A stretch of 64,000 nucleotides of DNA. Origin: Pegea sp. RAD2-039. Lineage: Eukaryota > Chordata > Thaliacea > Salpida > Salpidae. The position numbers and the translations under genes were made by a program. This document shows positions 13,000 to 24,859 of the stretch, piece after piece. Under the pieces are notes generated by a model. The model did no database searches and was not told where the DNA came from. It saw only the letters and a list, made by a program, of their open reading frames with translations. Each line of letters starts with the position of its first letter. Positions within the stretch are counted from its first letter, which is position 1. The stretch lies in contig JAQGEQ010000359.1 in assembly GCA_034620365.1 (NCBI GenBank), forward strand, positions 1 through 64,000, given 5' to 3'.

Positions 13000-13775
13000 A
13001 TATGTTAGAGTAAATAGTATCTGAGCTTTTTTGCTTTTTTAAAGTTTCTTCTTTCTGCCACGCTTAATCACTATCAACGAGCAATTTAAAAACCTCTAAA
13101 ACCGATTTTCATTACTATTTACAACAATCTTATATTCTTATTTTGTAGATAAAGCAGATGTTAAAAAGATCTAGTTAGATCTAAATATTGATTTTTTAAA
13201 TAAATTCTTTATCATGTTTTTATCATTTGAAGAAAATAAATTTTTGAAAATAAAAATGTGATCCAAAAAAGAGTCTTTTAAAGATAATGTCTTTAAATAT
13301 TAAATCTTCGATATGCTGCTACAATTACCAATAGTTTTTCAGGGTCGGTATCTGATTACAATCAATTTAAAACTTTTAAACTTGAAAGTTTTGTTCTTAT
13401 TTAATTGATTTTTAGATTTTAACATTCTAACTTATTCTTCAATAATTTCTTTTCAGTTTTATTACTTTATTTTATAATTCAGTTTAATTTTTTAAATTAT
13501 TTTAATAACTAAATATTTATTAGATTATTTTTTATAACTAAGAAATGTTGAATAATCAAATTATTCAAATTCTGCTTGAAATTTATATATTATCGAAATT
13601 AAACTCAAAATTAACGTCAAATTGAAAAGTCGAACATTTACTAATAATCGAAAAAGGTAAAAGATGGGAAATATTTGATAACAGTAAAGATTTGGTTAAG
13701 ATGCGTAGTTTTGTGAGTGATATCAAACAATGAAATTAGGTTACAAGTAAAAAAGAAGTCAGAAAAGTTCTAAAT
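13000..13775. other. AT-rich intergenic DNA
   Basis: Nothing recognised; mirrored at about 36,300-37,070. Confidence 0.6.
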
Positions 13776-13779
13776 TTAA

Positions 13780-13960
13780 TTAAGCATCAAAACTTTTACG
13801 TAGTATGTGCGCTGTTACCAATTTGAATTTCAGCTCCTTGATTTTTTCAAAGTATTTTTAGTGAACTTTTCAAATTCTTTTGATGTTATTCCTAATGCAC
13901 CAATTACAACTGGAAGTATTTTAGTATTCACTTTCCATCTTCGGATCTTAATTTCTTTGT
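13780..13960 (-). mobile_element. LINE 3'-terminal ORF fragment, left copy (shortened)
   Basis: On the minus strand this reads the extreme C-terminus of a non-LTR retrotransposon ORF2 (LPVVIGALGITSKDFEKF...FKLGTAHILRKRFDA, stop), matching the family block VVPVVIGALG...LLGTARILR. It is the same insertion as 35,995-36,292 in the right arm, but about 430 bp upstream within it is missing here. Confidence 0.75.
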
Positions 13961-13964
13961 TTTA

Positions 13965-15150
13965 ACTTTTTTTGATTTATTTAATTATTACAATTTAATT
14001 TAATTCATAATCATCTATTCAGTTTATTTAATTCCAAAGTCATATTTAAATAAATGACAAAAACAAGTAGATCTCTTTAATTTAGAAACAAACAAATTTA
14101 TTTTTAGAGTTTTCTTTAAGCTGAGTAGCATCAACTATAGAAAAACTTGTCTTTACAAACCAACTCTGCTCCTAGCAGCACGCAATTAAACACCTACTCT
14201 GATAGAATGGTAGACGCATATTTATAAAACGTAGTCTTAGATGTCTTATAGTTATAAACTATCACAATTTTATCAAAATCTTGCCGGTTTATGCTAATTT
14301 ATCTATATTAAAAGTATTTCAAGATAGCCTAGAGACTGATTATGAAAAGTTTAAGAACCAGCGATCTTAAGATTAGATGTAAGCTCTTCAACTAACTGTT
14401 TGTAAATTCATTATTAGTTTTGTCTTTGCTAATTATTATTATGGAAAAATTGTAGCTGATCACGTTAGGCTATTTAACCAAATATTTTTACAAAAGTGTT
14501 TTTGAGTTTTGGTTATTGAGTTGTTTAAAATGATTTGATAATAATGAAAGATAAAAGAAATATTCAATTAATCAAGATGACTAATTCTTTTAATATTAAT
14601 AACGAGCTAACTTGAATTATTTTGACAACGATATTAGCATCTATGACGTAATAACCAATATTTCATAACTCGCTTGTAAAAAAGTTTTTCTTTTAATTGT
14701 CTACTTTATTGAGGTTTGTACATCGATCTTTTAAAACTTAATTAAATTAAAATAAATAAGTAAATCTTTCAAAGTTTTTAATTATATTTGAGAATTATGA
14801 AATATTCTTGATTAAATTATTAATTTAGAAAGTTACTGAAAAACTTAGTATCGATTAATACTTTATATCAATTTTAAAGTAGAAATTATGCAATTATTCT
14901 ATTTAATTTTTAATGTTTAGGTTAGATATTTTGAGATCGCTAACAAAGTTGTTAGTAATCTCAAATTGTTTCTTTGAATACTTTCAAATGTTATTAAGCA
15001 GTTTTAGTTTGCTCTTATTTTAAAATATGTGAAAATACTAGGATATAATTAATAGCTTTCATCGCTAACTAAGTTAATTTTAAAAGTTTATAATTAAAAA
15101 GTAGTTGTTAACATTAATTTTTTGTCGTGCTATTTAAAAATATCTTTTCA
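13965..15150. other. AT-rich DNA, partly unique to the left arm
   Basis: No gene seen before the micro-exon gene. Homology with the right arm stops near 14,290 and resumes near 15,940; the intervening DNA, including six exons, has no counterpart on the right. Confidence 0.6.
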
Positions 15151-15176
15151 TCAGATAGAATTATTTATTTTTCGAG

Positions 15177-18100
15177 ATGGATAAGCAACTAGACTTACTT
15201 AGTAAGTATTTTTCAATCTAACATATTCTTTTTAAACCTTGTAATAAAGTTATACAAGTATCATTAACACTTTGTAGTTCATGAGTAAATGTTATTCTTA
15301 TGATTTCAGATCATACTATGGAAGTTCACTTATATGAAGTGAATCACCTACATTTAAACGAAATCTTTTTTCAACTGGTAAGTAAATAAACTTATTAACT
15401 TTATTAATACCACTTTGTAATAACTATTGTATAGTGTATAACAAGCTTGCTTTGTTTAAATTAACTAATTTTTTATATTTCAGCCAAAATTAGTATTGTT
15501 TGAAATATCATTGTTTGGTAAGTTTACTTTTGTTTTAAATAGTTATATTTTAAATTAAATGTCTTAACGCAACTGATCAACAGTTTTTAAAACTACATTT
15601 TTATTTAAAGGTAATTTTGAACAAACGAAATTTAAAGGTTAGAGAATTAATTAATTGATTGTAACCTCATATATTAACATATAAAAAATTTTAGGTACAA
15701 TTCAACAAAATGTTTTTAACCTGCAACAGTGGAAATGTTTGTTGGTAAATTGATTTATTTCAATTATTAAGTTAAAAACACCTAATAATTTATCAAATAT
15801 TTACTTTTTCAAGTTTATTTAATTATATTTGATTCAATAATCCTTTGAATAAATTCTTTTTTAATTTAATGATTCTGTTAAAAAGTAAAAATAACTTATG
15901 CTTTTATTTTTAGTTGGAATACATGAAGCACCTAAGTAAGTGTAGCAGACAAAATGTTTGTTCTAAAAATAATAAATTTAATCTGATTTTTCTGAAACTT
16001 GTTACCTTATGGTCATAGTTTTGTAAATATTTTCAATTAAAAAGTAGAATTTTAAGTTTTAATACAAAATTAAAAGATGGTGCTCTCTTAAGGCACCTTC
16101 CTTCACATTTATTGTAATAAATAAATAAATAAATAAAAATATTTTCAGCTGTTAACAAAGTTGTTGTTGGAGATATTGTTGAAAATGCTATAGACTATAC
16201 AGTGAGTTAAATAAACATTTTCTTTACTGATAACACTTGCTTGTCTTTTGTAGTAGTTTTAAGACTGATTGGTAAATAGATTTTTAGTATTTTATCAGAA
16301 AGTATTTGATTCATCCTTATTCATACTTAATGCAAATTAATAAATGATAACAGTTGACTAAATAAGTGATTACAGTTTTTGTTTAACTCTATTTGATGTA
16401 GGAAACCTCATCAATTGTTGAAGTTATTGAAGAAGAAAACGAAATGGTAAATTTTAACCGTTGATATAAAATATGTACATTATAAAACTATTTGTTTATT
16501 TTTTTAACTATATAAAAGATTAATTATTCATCTTTAATAAAATAATAATGGTCATATTGAAATTAAATCAGCTTAAAATCAAATATTTGTTGAGCTTTCA
16601 ATACTTTTAAAACAAAATAATTTAAGTAGAAGTAAAATATGTAAACTGGGAAATATTTTTCAGTTGACTGATTTGGAAGATGGTGGTGATGATTTGAAAC
16701 CTTCCAGCGTGAGTTTCTGTTTCTTCTAGATTCAGTTTGTCCGTGATTCTAATTTAAAAGTCTTCATCCGTTTGTTAAATTGATTGTATTAATGTTTGTG
16801 AAACAAATTTAACTTCTTTTGCTGCTTCACTTGCTTTTGTATAATTTGAGTATCAATCGCTTTTATTTTATATAAAAACAGTAATTTCAGTTTTTTAAAA
16901 ACCAAACATTTATAACAATTATACAGAGACACAAAATATAAAACTCAAATAAACTCAAATAAAATATATCAAACATATACCAAAACCAGCTTTCTTTCTA
17001 GCTATGATGTGTTAGCGAAAAACATATTTAAAGTTCTGCTTACTTTAAATTAAGGTTCAATGTCAGTCTTTTATTTAAGGTGGTTTTCCGATTTTAGCAT
17101 TAGTTTAAATTGTTTAAACTATTAGTTTTAAAGTTATGTTTAAGCTTCTAAAAAAATTTGAAACTGATGGTTGTAGTTTAAAGTCAACAAGATTGTAATC
17201 AAATTAATTATTTTACGAAACAAAATTATATTTTGTAGTTTGATAAATGATAAACCATAAAAATACTTTAATTAAACCACTAACTTATTCCAAAAAAAGT
17301 AGTAAAATATATTTGAGTAGTTTAAAAATGGTTGTCAATACATATTTTCTTTAGTTATTAGAGTTACTCAAGGAATGTGACAGTGACAGCTCTTCAATCT
17401 CCTCATGGGTTAGTTTCTGTGATTAATTTATCATCACCCATTTTGTTTATTAAATCTTATATGTACTTTTTGTTTCTAAGAACTTTTTTCAAGTTATGAT
17501 AGCTGAATTAAATACTTGGTTTTTATACAATGATATCAAAATTTTTTTGCTACTTTCAAAAGATAAAACATAAAATTGTATTTTTTAGGAAACCGATTGC
17601 TCAGAAACCAACAATAATTTGGTGAATCCAGTTTTGGTAAGTATTAATTTGATCGTAAACCTAATTTAATTTGTTTTTAATGTAAATTTTCAATGTTACA
17701 ACATACTGAAAATATTTATTTATGATTTTAGACTGAAAACAATGAAATGAAAAGCAAAGTCACTGCGATAATTTCAGAACCTAATACAGTTAGTGAAAAA
17801 TTACCATTTCTATTTGTTTCTTTGATCTAAAAACTAAAATATTGTAAATTTTAATGTTAAAAAGTTATTGAAATAACTATTACAGATCTAAATACAAGTT
17901 ACTGATTTAATTTTTGAGTAAATTTATTGATAATATAGAAGATAATCTTATACAAGCTGATTTGATTGCTTTCAGACAAAGAGCAAACCATTATAGCTTC
18001 TTTTCAAGAACTCACTAGATTGTCATTATCATACTACAGATTATTTAAAATTTCATTCATTAATAGTTTAGAAATAAAAAATTTATGATTTAACTTCAAT

Positions 18101-21100
18101 TCATTTTTAATTTAATCAAACTAATTTTCATTTTTATTAACAGTTTTGATATAAAAAAGAATATAATTTAAAATTTAATTGCTTGTACCTATGTTGCTAT
18201 TTCTTTGTATATTTGTACTATATTAAAATACAAACAGATTAATTTTTCTTTCATTCTTTTCAGGACCAAAGCATAGGTGATAATAGCAATATTCAAAATG
18301 TTGAAAGCAAACCAGTTAGTTTTGATTTAATATTGATATTACAATGGTTTTACTTCACAAGTTTTTTTTTGATTTAAAGATAAATTCACTGTAAAATTAC
18401 TGAACAAAATTAAAGTAATAAATTTATTATAACTACTTTAGAAATGTTTTATAAATTACTTCTTCAAAATAAAATTAATATTATTTTTGCTCTCAACTTT
18501 ATTTAAATTTCAATCATTTTTTTCAGGATCAAAATATCCCATATGAAGAACCTAAGAATATAAATGTTGAAAGCAAACCGGTAAGTTTGGTTATTTGGTT
18601 TTTGTTTATCAGATATAAATGTGTAACTTTTGAGAAATTATTGATAACAAGTTAATGTTTATATAAAAATGAGTCTTCTCAATTATAAATTTAAGTTGTT
18701 CAATGCAGGAAACGGCTTTCGAGATTTTCAAGAGAAATTTGTTGAGAATAAGAGCTGTAAGTAAAAACTTATACGTGATTTTGAATATAACGTAAAAAAT
18801 TTAAAACAATTAATTTCTATCTCTCCATAAACTCTTAAAATCTCTGAATTTCATTTTAATGAATTTAAATTCTTTTTTATAGTCATGAATTACGTTAAAT
18901 AAAGTAAAATTAACTATTTTACATAGACAAAATTAAATCTTATAACTTGAAAAATGATAAACTTGAAAATACCTTATTCAAACCATTAACTTATTACAGA
19001 AAAGTAGTAAAGTAAATTTGAACAATTTTCATATAGTTTTTAACAAATTCTTTCTTTAGGAACAAAAAGCTAAAAAGGAAAGTCAAAGTGACAAGAGTTC
19101 AATCTCCTCATTGGTTAGTTTCTGTGATTAATTTATCATCAGTCATTTTGTTTATAAGTTCTGATGTATAGTTTTTGTTAGTCATAACTTTGGTTCAAGT
19201 TATATAAATTAGATTAAATAATTGTTGTTTTCATGAAACGATCAAATATTTTTTTCTTTTTGCTAATTTATAAGAAAAATAACTCTAAAAAAATATGTGT
19301 AAGTTAACACAAATACCTGATGTTAAATAGAACATAAAAATGTAAAGCAATTAATTTCTAGCTCTCAATAAAATTTATTACCTCTGAATTTTGTTTTAAT
19401 AAATTTAAAACACTTTTTTAGTCATGAATTAAGTTAAATAAAATCAAATTAACTACTTTACAAGAACAAAATTAAATCTTATAACTTGAAAAATGATAAA
19501 ACATAAAAATACTTTATTGAAACAACTAACTTATTACAGTAAACTAGTAAAATAAATTTTAATAATTTTCATATAGTTTTTAACAAATATTTTCTGTAGG
19601 AATCAAATGCTAGCAAGAAAAGTCAAAGTGACATCTGGTCAATCTCCTCATTGGTTAGTTTCTGTGATTAATTTATCATCAGTCATTTTGTTTATTAATT
19701 CTTAAAAAGGGTTTTTTTTAGTTATAACTATATTTTAGGTTAAATAAATTTAATTAGATAATAGTTGTTTCCATGAAAACATCAAATAAGTTGTTTTTGT
19801 TACTTTCAAATAATAAAAGATAAACTTTTTTTTTTTAGAAAGCTGATAGCGAAGAAACCAACAATAATTTGGTGAATCCAGTTTTGGTAAGTACTAATTT
19901 GATCCTAAACCTAATTTCTTTTATTTTAGATATAAATTTGCCTTATTAAAACTTACTGAAAATATTTATTTATGATTTTAGATTGAAAACGATAAAATGA
20001 GAAGCAAAGTCACTTCGATAATTTCAGAACCGGATGCAGTAAGTGAAAATTGATTATTTCTTTTTGTTCTTTAGACCAAAACCAAGATTATTGTAAATTT
20101 TAATAATAAAATTTATTTAGATTTAACTATTAAGGATATAAATACAAGTTACTGATGTAATTTTTCATTAAATTTATTTATAATATAGAAGATAATCTTA
20201 TAGAAACTGGTTTAATAGCTTTTAGACAAAGAGTAAAACCATTTTAGTTTCGTTTCAAAAACTTACTAGATTGTCATTATCATACAATAGAATATTTAAT
20301 ATTTCATTCAATTAATTGTTTCAAAATAATTTATTGATTTTAAACTTTTTGATTTAACTTCAGTTTGTTGTTAAATTAATCAAACTAATTTTCATTTTCC
20401 TTTAAAGTTTTGACATAAAAGAAAACATAACGTAATAATCATTTGTCTGTATCTCTGTTGCAGATTTGTTTGCTGTTTTTACTATATTAAAATTATAACT
20501 GATTAATTATTATTTTATTTTTTTCAGAAACATGGTATAGATGATAATAACAATATTCAAAATGTTGAAAGCAAACCAGTTAGTTGTGATCTAGTGTTGA
20601 TATTATAATATTTTTACTTTACAAGTTTTTTCTGATTTAAATATTAACTCTCTGTAAAATTCTTCTAAGAAAATCAAACTAATAAAATTATTGTCACTAC
20701 ATTAGACAACTTTTATAAATTACGACTTCAACATAAAATCAATCTTACTTTTTCTCTCAATTTCATTTAAATGTTAATTATTTTTTTCAGGATCAAAATA
20801 TCCCAGATGAAAAACCTAAGAATATTATTATTGAAAGCAAACCGGTAAGTTTCGTTATTTAGCTTTTCTTTGTCAGTTACATAAATGACTCTTTATAATT
20901 ATTATTGACAAGTTATTGTTTGCATCAAAATTTGATGCTTCTCAAGATAAATTGTAAATTTAAGTTGTTCAATACAAGAAAACGTATTTGAAACTTATAA
21001 AAAGATAACTCGAAAAAGTTATCTGTAAATTAACACTATTACATTATGTTAAATATAACGTACAAAATTTACAGTAATTAATTTCTACCTCTCTATAAAC

Positions 21101-22860
21101 GATTAATTTCTCTGATTTTAGTTTTAATGGAGTTTAAATTATTCTTTTAGTCATGAATTAAGTTAAATAAAATCAAATTAACTACCTTACAAAAACAAAA
21201 TTTAATCGTATAACATTAAAAAGAAAAAAAACTAGAAAACACCTTTTTAAAACCACTAACGATTTTCATAATAGTAGTAAAATAAATTTGAACAGTTTTC
21301 TTACAGTTTTTAACAAATATTTTCTTTAGAAATCAAATGCTATCAAGAAATGTGACAGTGACAAATGTTCAATGTCCTCATTGGTTAGTTTCTGTGATTA
21401 ATTTATCATCAGTCATTTTGTTTATTAATTATTGTATATAGTTTTTGTTAGTCAAAATTTTACTTCAAGTTATATAAATTTAATTAAATAATAGTTGTTT
21501 TCATGAGAAAAATGAACAATTTTTTAACATTTACAACTTTCAAAAGATAAAAGATAACGTTTTTTTGTAGAAAACCGATTGCGGAGAAACCAGCAATAAT
21601 TTGGTGAATCCAGATTTGGTAAATAATAATTTGATCTTAAAACTAATTTCTTTTGTTTTAAATATAAATTTGCCTTATTAAAACTTACTTCGAATATTTG
21701 TTTTGATTTTAGATTGAAAACGATGAAATAGAAAGCAAAGTCACTTCGATAATTTCAGAACCTGATACAGTTAGTGAAAATGATTGTTTCTATTTGTTGT
21801 TCTATTTAAAAATATATCTTCCTGTTTTTATAAACAGGTTTAATAAAAAAAAATTATTAATGAAAATTTAGTTATTTGTACTATATTAAATTAAAGTTGA
21901 TTAATTAGTTCTTTATTTTTTTCAGAAACAAAGCATAGTTGATAATAGCAATATTCAAAATGTTGAAAGCAAACCAGTTAGTTGTGATTTAATGTTGATA
22001 TTATAATGGTTTTATTTGAAAAGTTTTTTTCGGATTTAAATAATAATTCTATTCAATATTTCTGTGAAAATATTTAACTAATAAAATTATTGTCACTACT
22101 TTAGACAACTTTTTTAATTACGACTTGAATATAGAATTAATATTATTTTTTCAGTCAACTTCATTTGAACCTTAATTTTTTTATTCAGGATCAAAATATC
22201 CCAGATGAAGAACCTAAGAATATAAATGTTGAAAACAAACCAGTAAGTATGATTTCGTTTATCAGTTACATATATGATTGTTTATAATTATTATTAACAA
22301 ATTAATGTTTATAGTGAAAATGATTTTTCTTAAATTAAATTGTAAAATTAAGTTGTTCAATGCAGAAAAACAAGGTTGAAACTGGGAAAAAAGATGCCAT
22401 CAAAAAATTATCTGTAAGTTAAGACTGATACATGATGCTAAATATTAATTAAAGAATATTGAAGCAATTAATTTCTATTTAACAAAATTTTAATTTCTTT
22501 GAATTTTATTTTATTAAATTAGGAATCTTTAGTTCTATAAAATGAATTAAATAGAGTATTTAATTTACAAAACAATTTGCAGAAGAAGAAGAGATTTAGA
22601 AACCTTTTGATTCGAGTTTTTACTTGTGGATGTGTAAGAAAATGTAAACTGAAAGTTTATCTTTTATTTGATTTACTTATTTTATTTCTCAGTAATTTCG
22701 AAAACCTATTCTATTTCTTATTTATTTGAAAACCTTACTTTTGTGATACAATTTACCAATATAAAAAACATTCTATAATCTATTTGCTGTTATCATTTAA
22801 TTTTAATTGAAAATAAAACTTCTGTTTGTTTATTTTATTTTTCATTTTCAGAAGCTGTAG
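15177..22860 (+). CDS. Micro-exon gene with tandemly multiplied exon cassette
   Basis: Predicted by following GT-AG borders and frame: 29 exons, 1,371 nt, 456 aa. Exons 1-7 start at 15,177, 15,310, 15,484, 15,611, 15,695, 15,914 and 16,149 and are 22-68 nt with mixed phases. From exon 8 (16,402-16,446) to exon 28 (22,583-22,633) all are 45-57 nt and phase 0; exon 29 (22,852-22,860) is KL and stop. The product begins MDKQLDLL, with no signal peptide or membrane segment, has an acidic stretch (VEVIEEENEM, DLEDGGDDLK), a repetitive Ser/Asn/Glu-rich middle and a basic end (KKKRFRNLLIRVFTCGC). The middle repeats six exon types of 54, 48, 57, 51, 54 and 48 nt. I recognise no family. Schistosome MEG and aphid bicycle genes share the micro-exon style, not the sequence. 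All introns look spliceable, so the left copy may be functional. Confidence 0.7.
16076..16135 (+). mobile_element. 5'-truncated SINE in an intron of the left micro-exon gene
   Basis: GGTGCTCTCTTAAGGCACCT...TTCACATTTAT followed by (AAAT)n matches the 3' end of the SINE at 35,108-35,330. The right arm shows the empty site (ACAAAATTAAAAATATTTTCAG), so the insertion postdates the palindrome. Confidence 0.75.
17355..22413 (+). repeat. Three-fold tandem repeat of a six-exon cassette
   Basis: Cassette 1 has exons at 17,355, 17,589, 17,732, 18,264, 18,527 and 18,709. Cassette 2 has exons at 19,600, 19,839, 19,982, 20,528 and 20,791, plus a decayed sixth exon near 20,979-21,024 with a weakened acceptor and a stop. 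Cassette 3 has exons at 21,330, 21,571, 21,713, 21,926, 22,189 and 22,366. An extra first-type exon stands alone at 19,060-19,113. Intron sequences repeat along with the exons, so whole genomic segments were duplicated. Each exon ends in a recognisable tag (SISSL, NLVNPVL, ISEPDT, VESKP). Confidence 0.85.
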
Positions 22861-22869
22861 TTGAATGAT

Positions 22870-23655
22870 GGAACTGAATTGGAAATATGTTTCCTACATC
22901 TGCTGATAAACAAATTTCATTTATTTTGAGAAGATTTGTCGAGTTAAATGCTGACGTAAATGTGACAATATTCATTCTTGTACCGTTTACATCCGACTAT
23001 AAACACTATTCAAATCTTAAACATTATTTGTCGAAGCGTATCAGAATAAACAAAAATCTTTCTTAGACTTTTCTTGGTTTTTGTTTTTGGTTTCAAAAGT
23101 ATACAAAAATTTCATCAGATATTTTGTAATATAACTTTTCCTCAGATTCTAGATAACTCTGACAGCTTTCAAAGTATTTATAGATGTTACAAAATTAACG
23201 AAAAATGAATTATTAAATAATGAGTGCAATCAATGTTCTCATCTTTTCAATCTAACATAAACTTGTTTATAAAACTTGTAAAGGTTTTCTTTAAAGAATT
23301 GACTTTTCAGCCAATGACACAATCAGGTCGCTGGATTCATTTATTTTTGATATCTAAATAAATACAAACTCTACTTAATATTACTAATGTATCAAAAAAC
23401 TATGATCAGATAAACTTCTAGAATTTGATTCAAGTATTTAAAGAAAAGTCCAGCTTTTATGTCTATCCCTGTCAGAGTACTTACCTTCTTGTCTAAGAGG
23501 AACTTGTATTAATATTTATGTATTACTAAAAAACAAGTTTTATGAATTTAGAATTTTTATCTAAATTTGAAAAAATGTCTATAAAAATGTAATTATTATA
23601 GAATGTTTTTAATTTTACTAGAAAAATTGACAAATGAATAAATTGTAAGTTACCA
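22870..23655. other. 3' flank of micro-exon gene
   Basis: No reading frame seen. An AATAAA near 23,045 may be the polyadenylation signal of the micro-exon gene. Mirrored at about 27,430-28,225. Confidence 0.5.
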
Positions 23656-23662
23656 AAATAAA

Positions 23663-23734
23663 CTCCCCGTCGGGGAATCGAACCCCGGTCTCCCGCGTGA
23701 CAGGCGGGGATACTCACCACTATACTAACGAGGA
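23663..23734 (-). tRNA. tRNA-Asp (GTC), left arm
   Basis: A 72-nt cloverleaf: 7-bp acceptor stem TCCTCGT/ACGGGGA with one G-U pair and discriminator G, anticodon stem CCCGC/GCGGG around CTGTCAC (anticodon GTC), and T arm CCGGG-GTTCGATT-CCCCG. No intron. Ten bases from tRNA-Ile, same strand. Confidence 0.97.
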
Positions 23735-23743
23735 TACCGAACA

Positions 23744-23817
23744 TGGCCAGTACGGGGATCGAACCCGCGACATTCGCGTTATTAGCACGACGCTCTAACC
23801 AACTGAGCTAACCGGCC
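23744..23817 (-). tRNA. tRNA-Ile (AAT), left arm
   Basis: A 74-nt cloverleaf, starting GGCCGGTTAGCTCAGTTGG and ending in TACTGGCCA. The anticodon loop CTAATAA gives AAT. The D stem is fully paired (GCTC/GAGC), unlike the right-arm copy. Confidence 0.97.
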
Positions 23818-24014
23818 ACGATAATCGTTAAGAATTTGTAATTTATTCCAAATATGTTTACTTAATTTGAAACTTATTCTTTCCAAATATAAATAAGTTT
23901 ATCATATTTATATTTCATATAATCCCTAGCCATGTGATCCATATGAAGGTAGCTAATATAGTATTTATAATTGTATTATTATTGATATAACTTTATTTAT
24001 ATAAATCTAGTTAT

Positions 24015-24195
24015 CTAGTAGCTTTGAAAGCGTATAAAAAATGCTTTAGTCGCTCAAGTGATATCGCCAAACATTTGCTTAAAGAGTTAATAATGTATAA
24101 ATGAACGTAGCTAAGACTTCTAAATTTTATCTATTTGAATAAAGTAAGTGTCTATTAGGAGTAATCTCCTATTTTTTTTTCAATCAAACATAAAA
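24015..24195 (+). repeat. Isolated satellite monomer, left arm
   Basis: A diverged copy of the ~196-bp unit arrayed at 60.4-63.6 kb: TAGTCGCTCAAGTGATATCG, GTAGCTAAGACTTCTAAATT, TATTTGAATAAAGTAAGTG and the AGGAGTAATCTCCT hairpin followed by a T-run. The 5' splice-site hairpin is weakened here (TTATCT against AAGTAA). It lies next to the tRNA pair. Confidence 0.85.
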
Positions 24196-24512
24196 TTAAT
24201 GCTAGTAATTGATAATATAGAAACTGTTTATCAAAAAATAATGAAGTGAATAAAAGCGATTTTTGATTTGGTGGTAATTGAGATATGTACGTGAAACTTA
24301 GCTTTTATTATTTATTAATTATTTAATCTATATAACCAATGATACAAACTTTGTAACTTTTTCATTATGAAAGTAAATGTTTATTCAATAAAATTTTAAA
24401 AGTTCTTATGGACCTTAATTTCAATTTAATAAAATTGTATATTTAGAGCAGCTTAACGTTTGAAAATGTTTGTTAATATACAAATTACTCGAAAAAGTCA
24501 AATTAAAGTTAA

Positions 24513-24857
24513 AAAAGAAAACAGTAGAAACATGCGATGCATGTAGAGTATTTTTCTACAGCTGGTGGAATTACAGAGAAACATTTGTTTGTGAAAGTTC
24601 AGGGGTATGTCCATTAAATTCATCCAATAGAAGTATATGATACTCATACTACCGAATAAAAAAGTGACTTAGTAATGGAATGAATGAGGGCTAGCAGAAA
24701 AAACAATTAGTGCTTCCGAAAAGATAAATCGAAAGGGAGAAGCAAGAAGAAAGTCGATCCCAAACATGTAAGTTGAATTTATTTTGGTTAAAATCAAACT
24801 GATACTTTATTTTTCATGTTCAGTACTTGCTAGAAGAAATGAACCGTTTCTTAAGCG
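24513..24857 (+). pseudogene. Nuclear-receptor DNA-binding-domain relic
   Basis: The frame at about 24,526-24,720 reads ETCDACRVFFY, then FVCESSGVCPLN and RIKK-LSNGMNEG. This matches a steroid-receptor zinc module: P-box CDACRVFF, then C-x5-C-x9-C-x2-C-x4-C before GM. In the second finger three Cys codons are lost (two are TGA, one is TAC), and further stops follow. An acceptor-like CAG precedes the block, a donor ends it at about 24,767 (CAT|GTAAGT), and a second exon-like piece lies at 24,824-24,857 (LLEEMNRFL). The relic starts almost at the edge of the left arm, so the palindrome junction may cut through a former receptor gene. The first Cys pair, upstream, is not visible. Confidence 0.75.
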
Positions 24858-24859
24858 GT

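Larger units (their letters stand above)
1..24527. repeat. Left arm of giant imperfect palindrome
   Basis: The whole stretch is the reverse complement of 26,359-45,622. Bases 1-60 match the reverse complement of 45,563-45,622 with one difference; the next 60 show about three. Gene remnants, tRNAs and introns run in mirror order in the two arms. The left arm is about 5 kb longer, mainly because its 113-bp array is longer and it keeps 1.65 kb (about 14,290-15,940) missing from the right. The outer end is cut by the window edge. Nothing in the arm explains how it formed. Confidence 0.95.

Noticed and set aside
15177-22860. Assignment of the micro-exon gene to schistosome MEGs or aphid bicycle genes
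   Set aside because: Only the exon style is shared. There is no signal peptide, no paired CYC motif and no residue similarity that I can see.
23526-23744. 72-codon minus-strand frame over the tRNA-Asp gene
   Set aside because: It is an accidental translation of tRNA-Asp and its flank.
24600-24680. Reassignment of UGA to cysteine
   Set aside because: The intact zinc-finger gene ends at TGA and uses TGT/TGC for all its cysteines; the receptor relic also has TAG and TAA stops and a Cys-to-Tyr change, so it is simply decayed.
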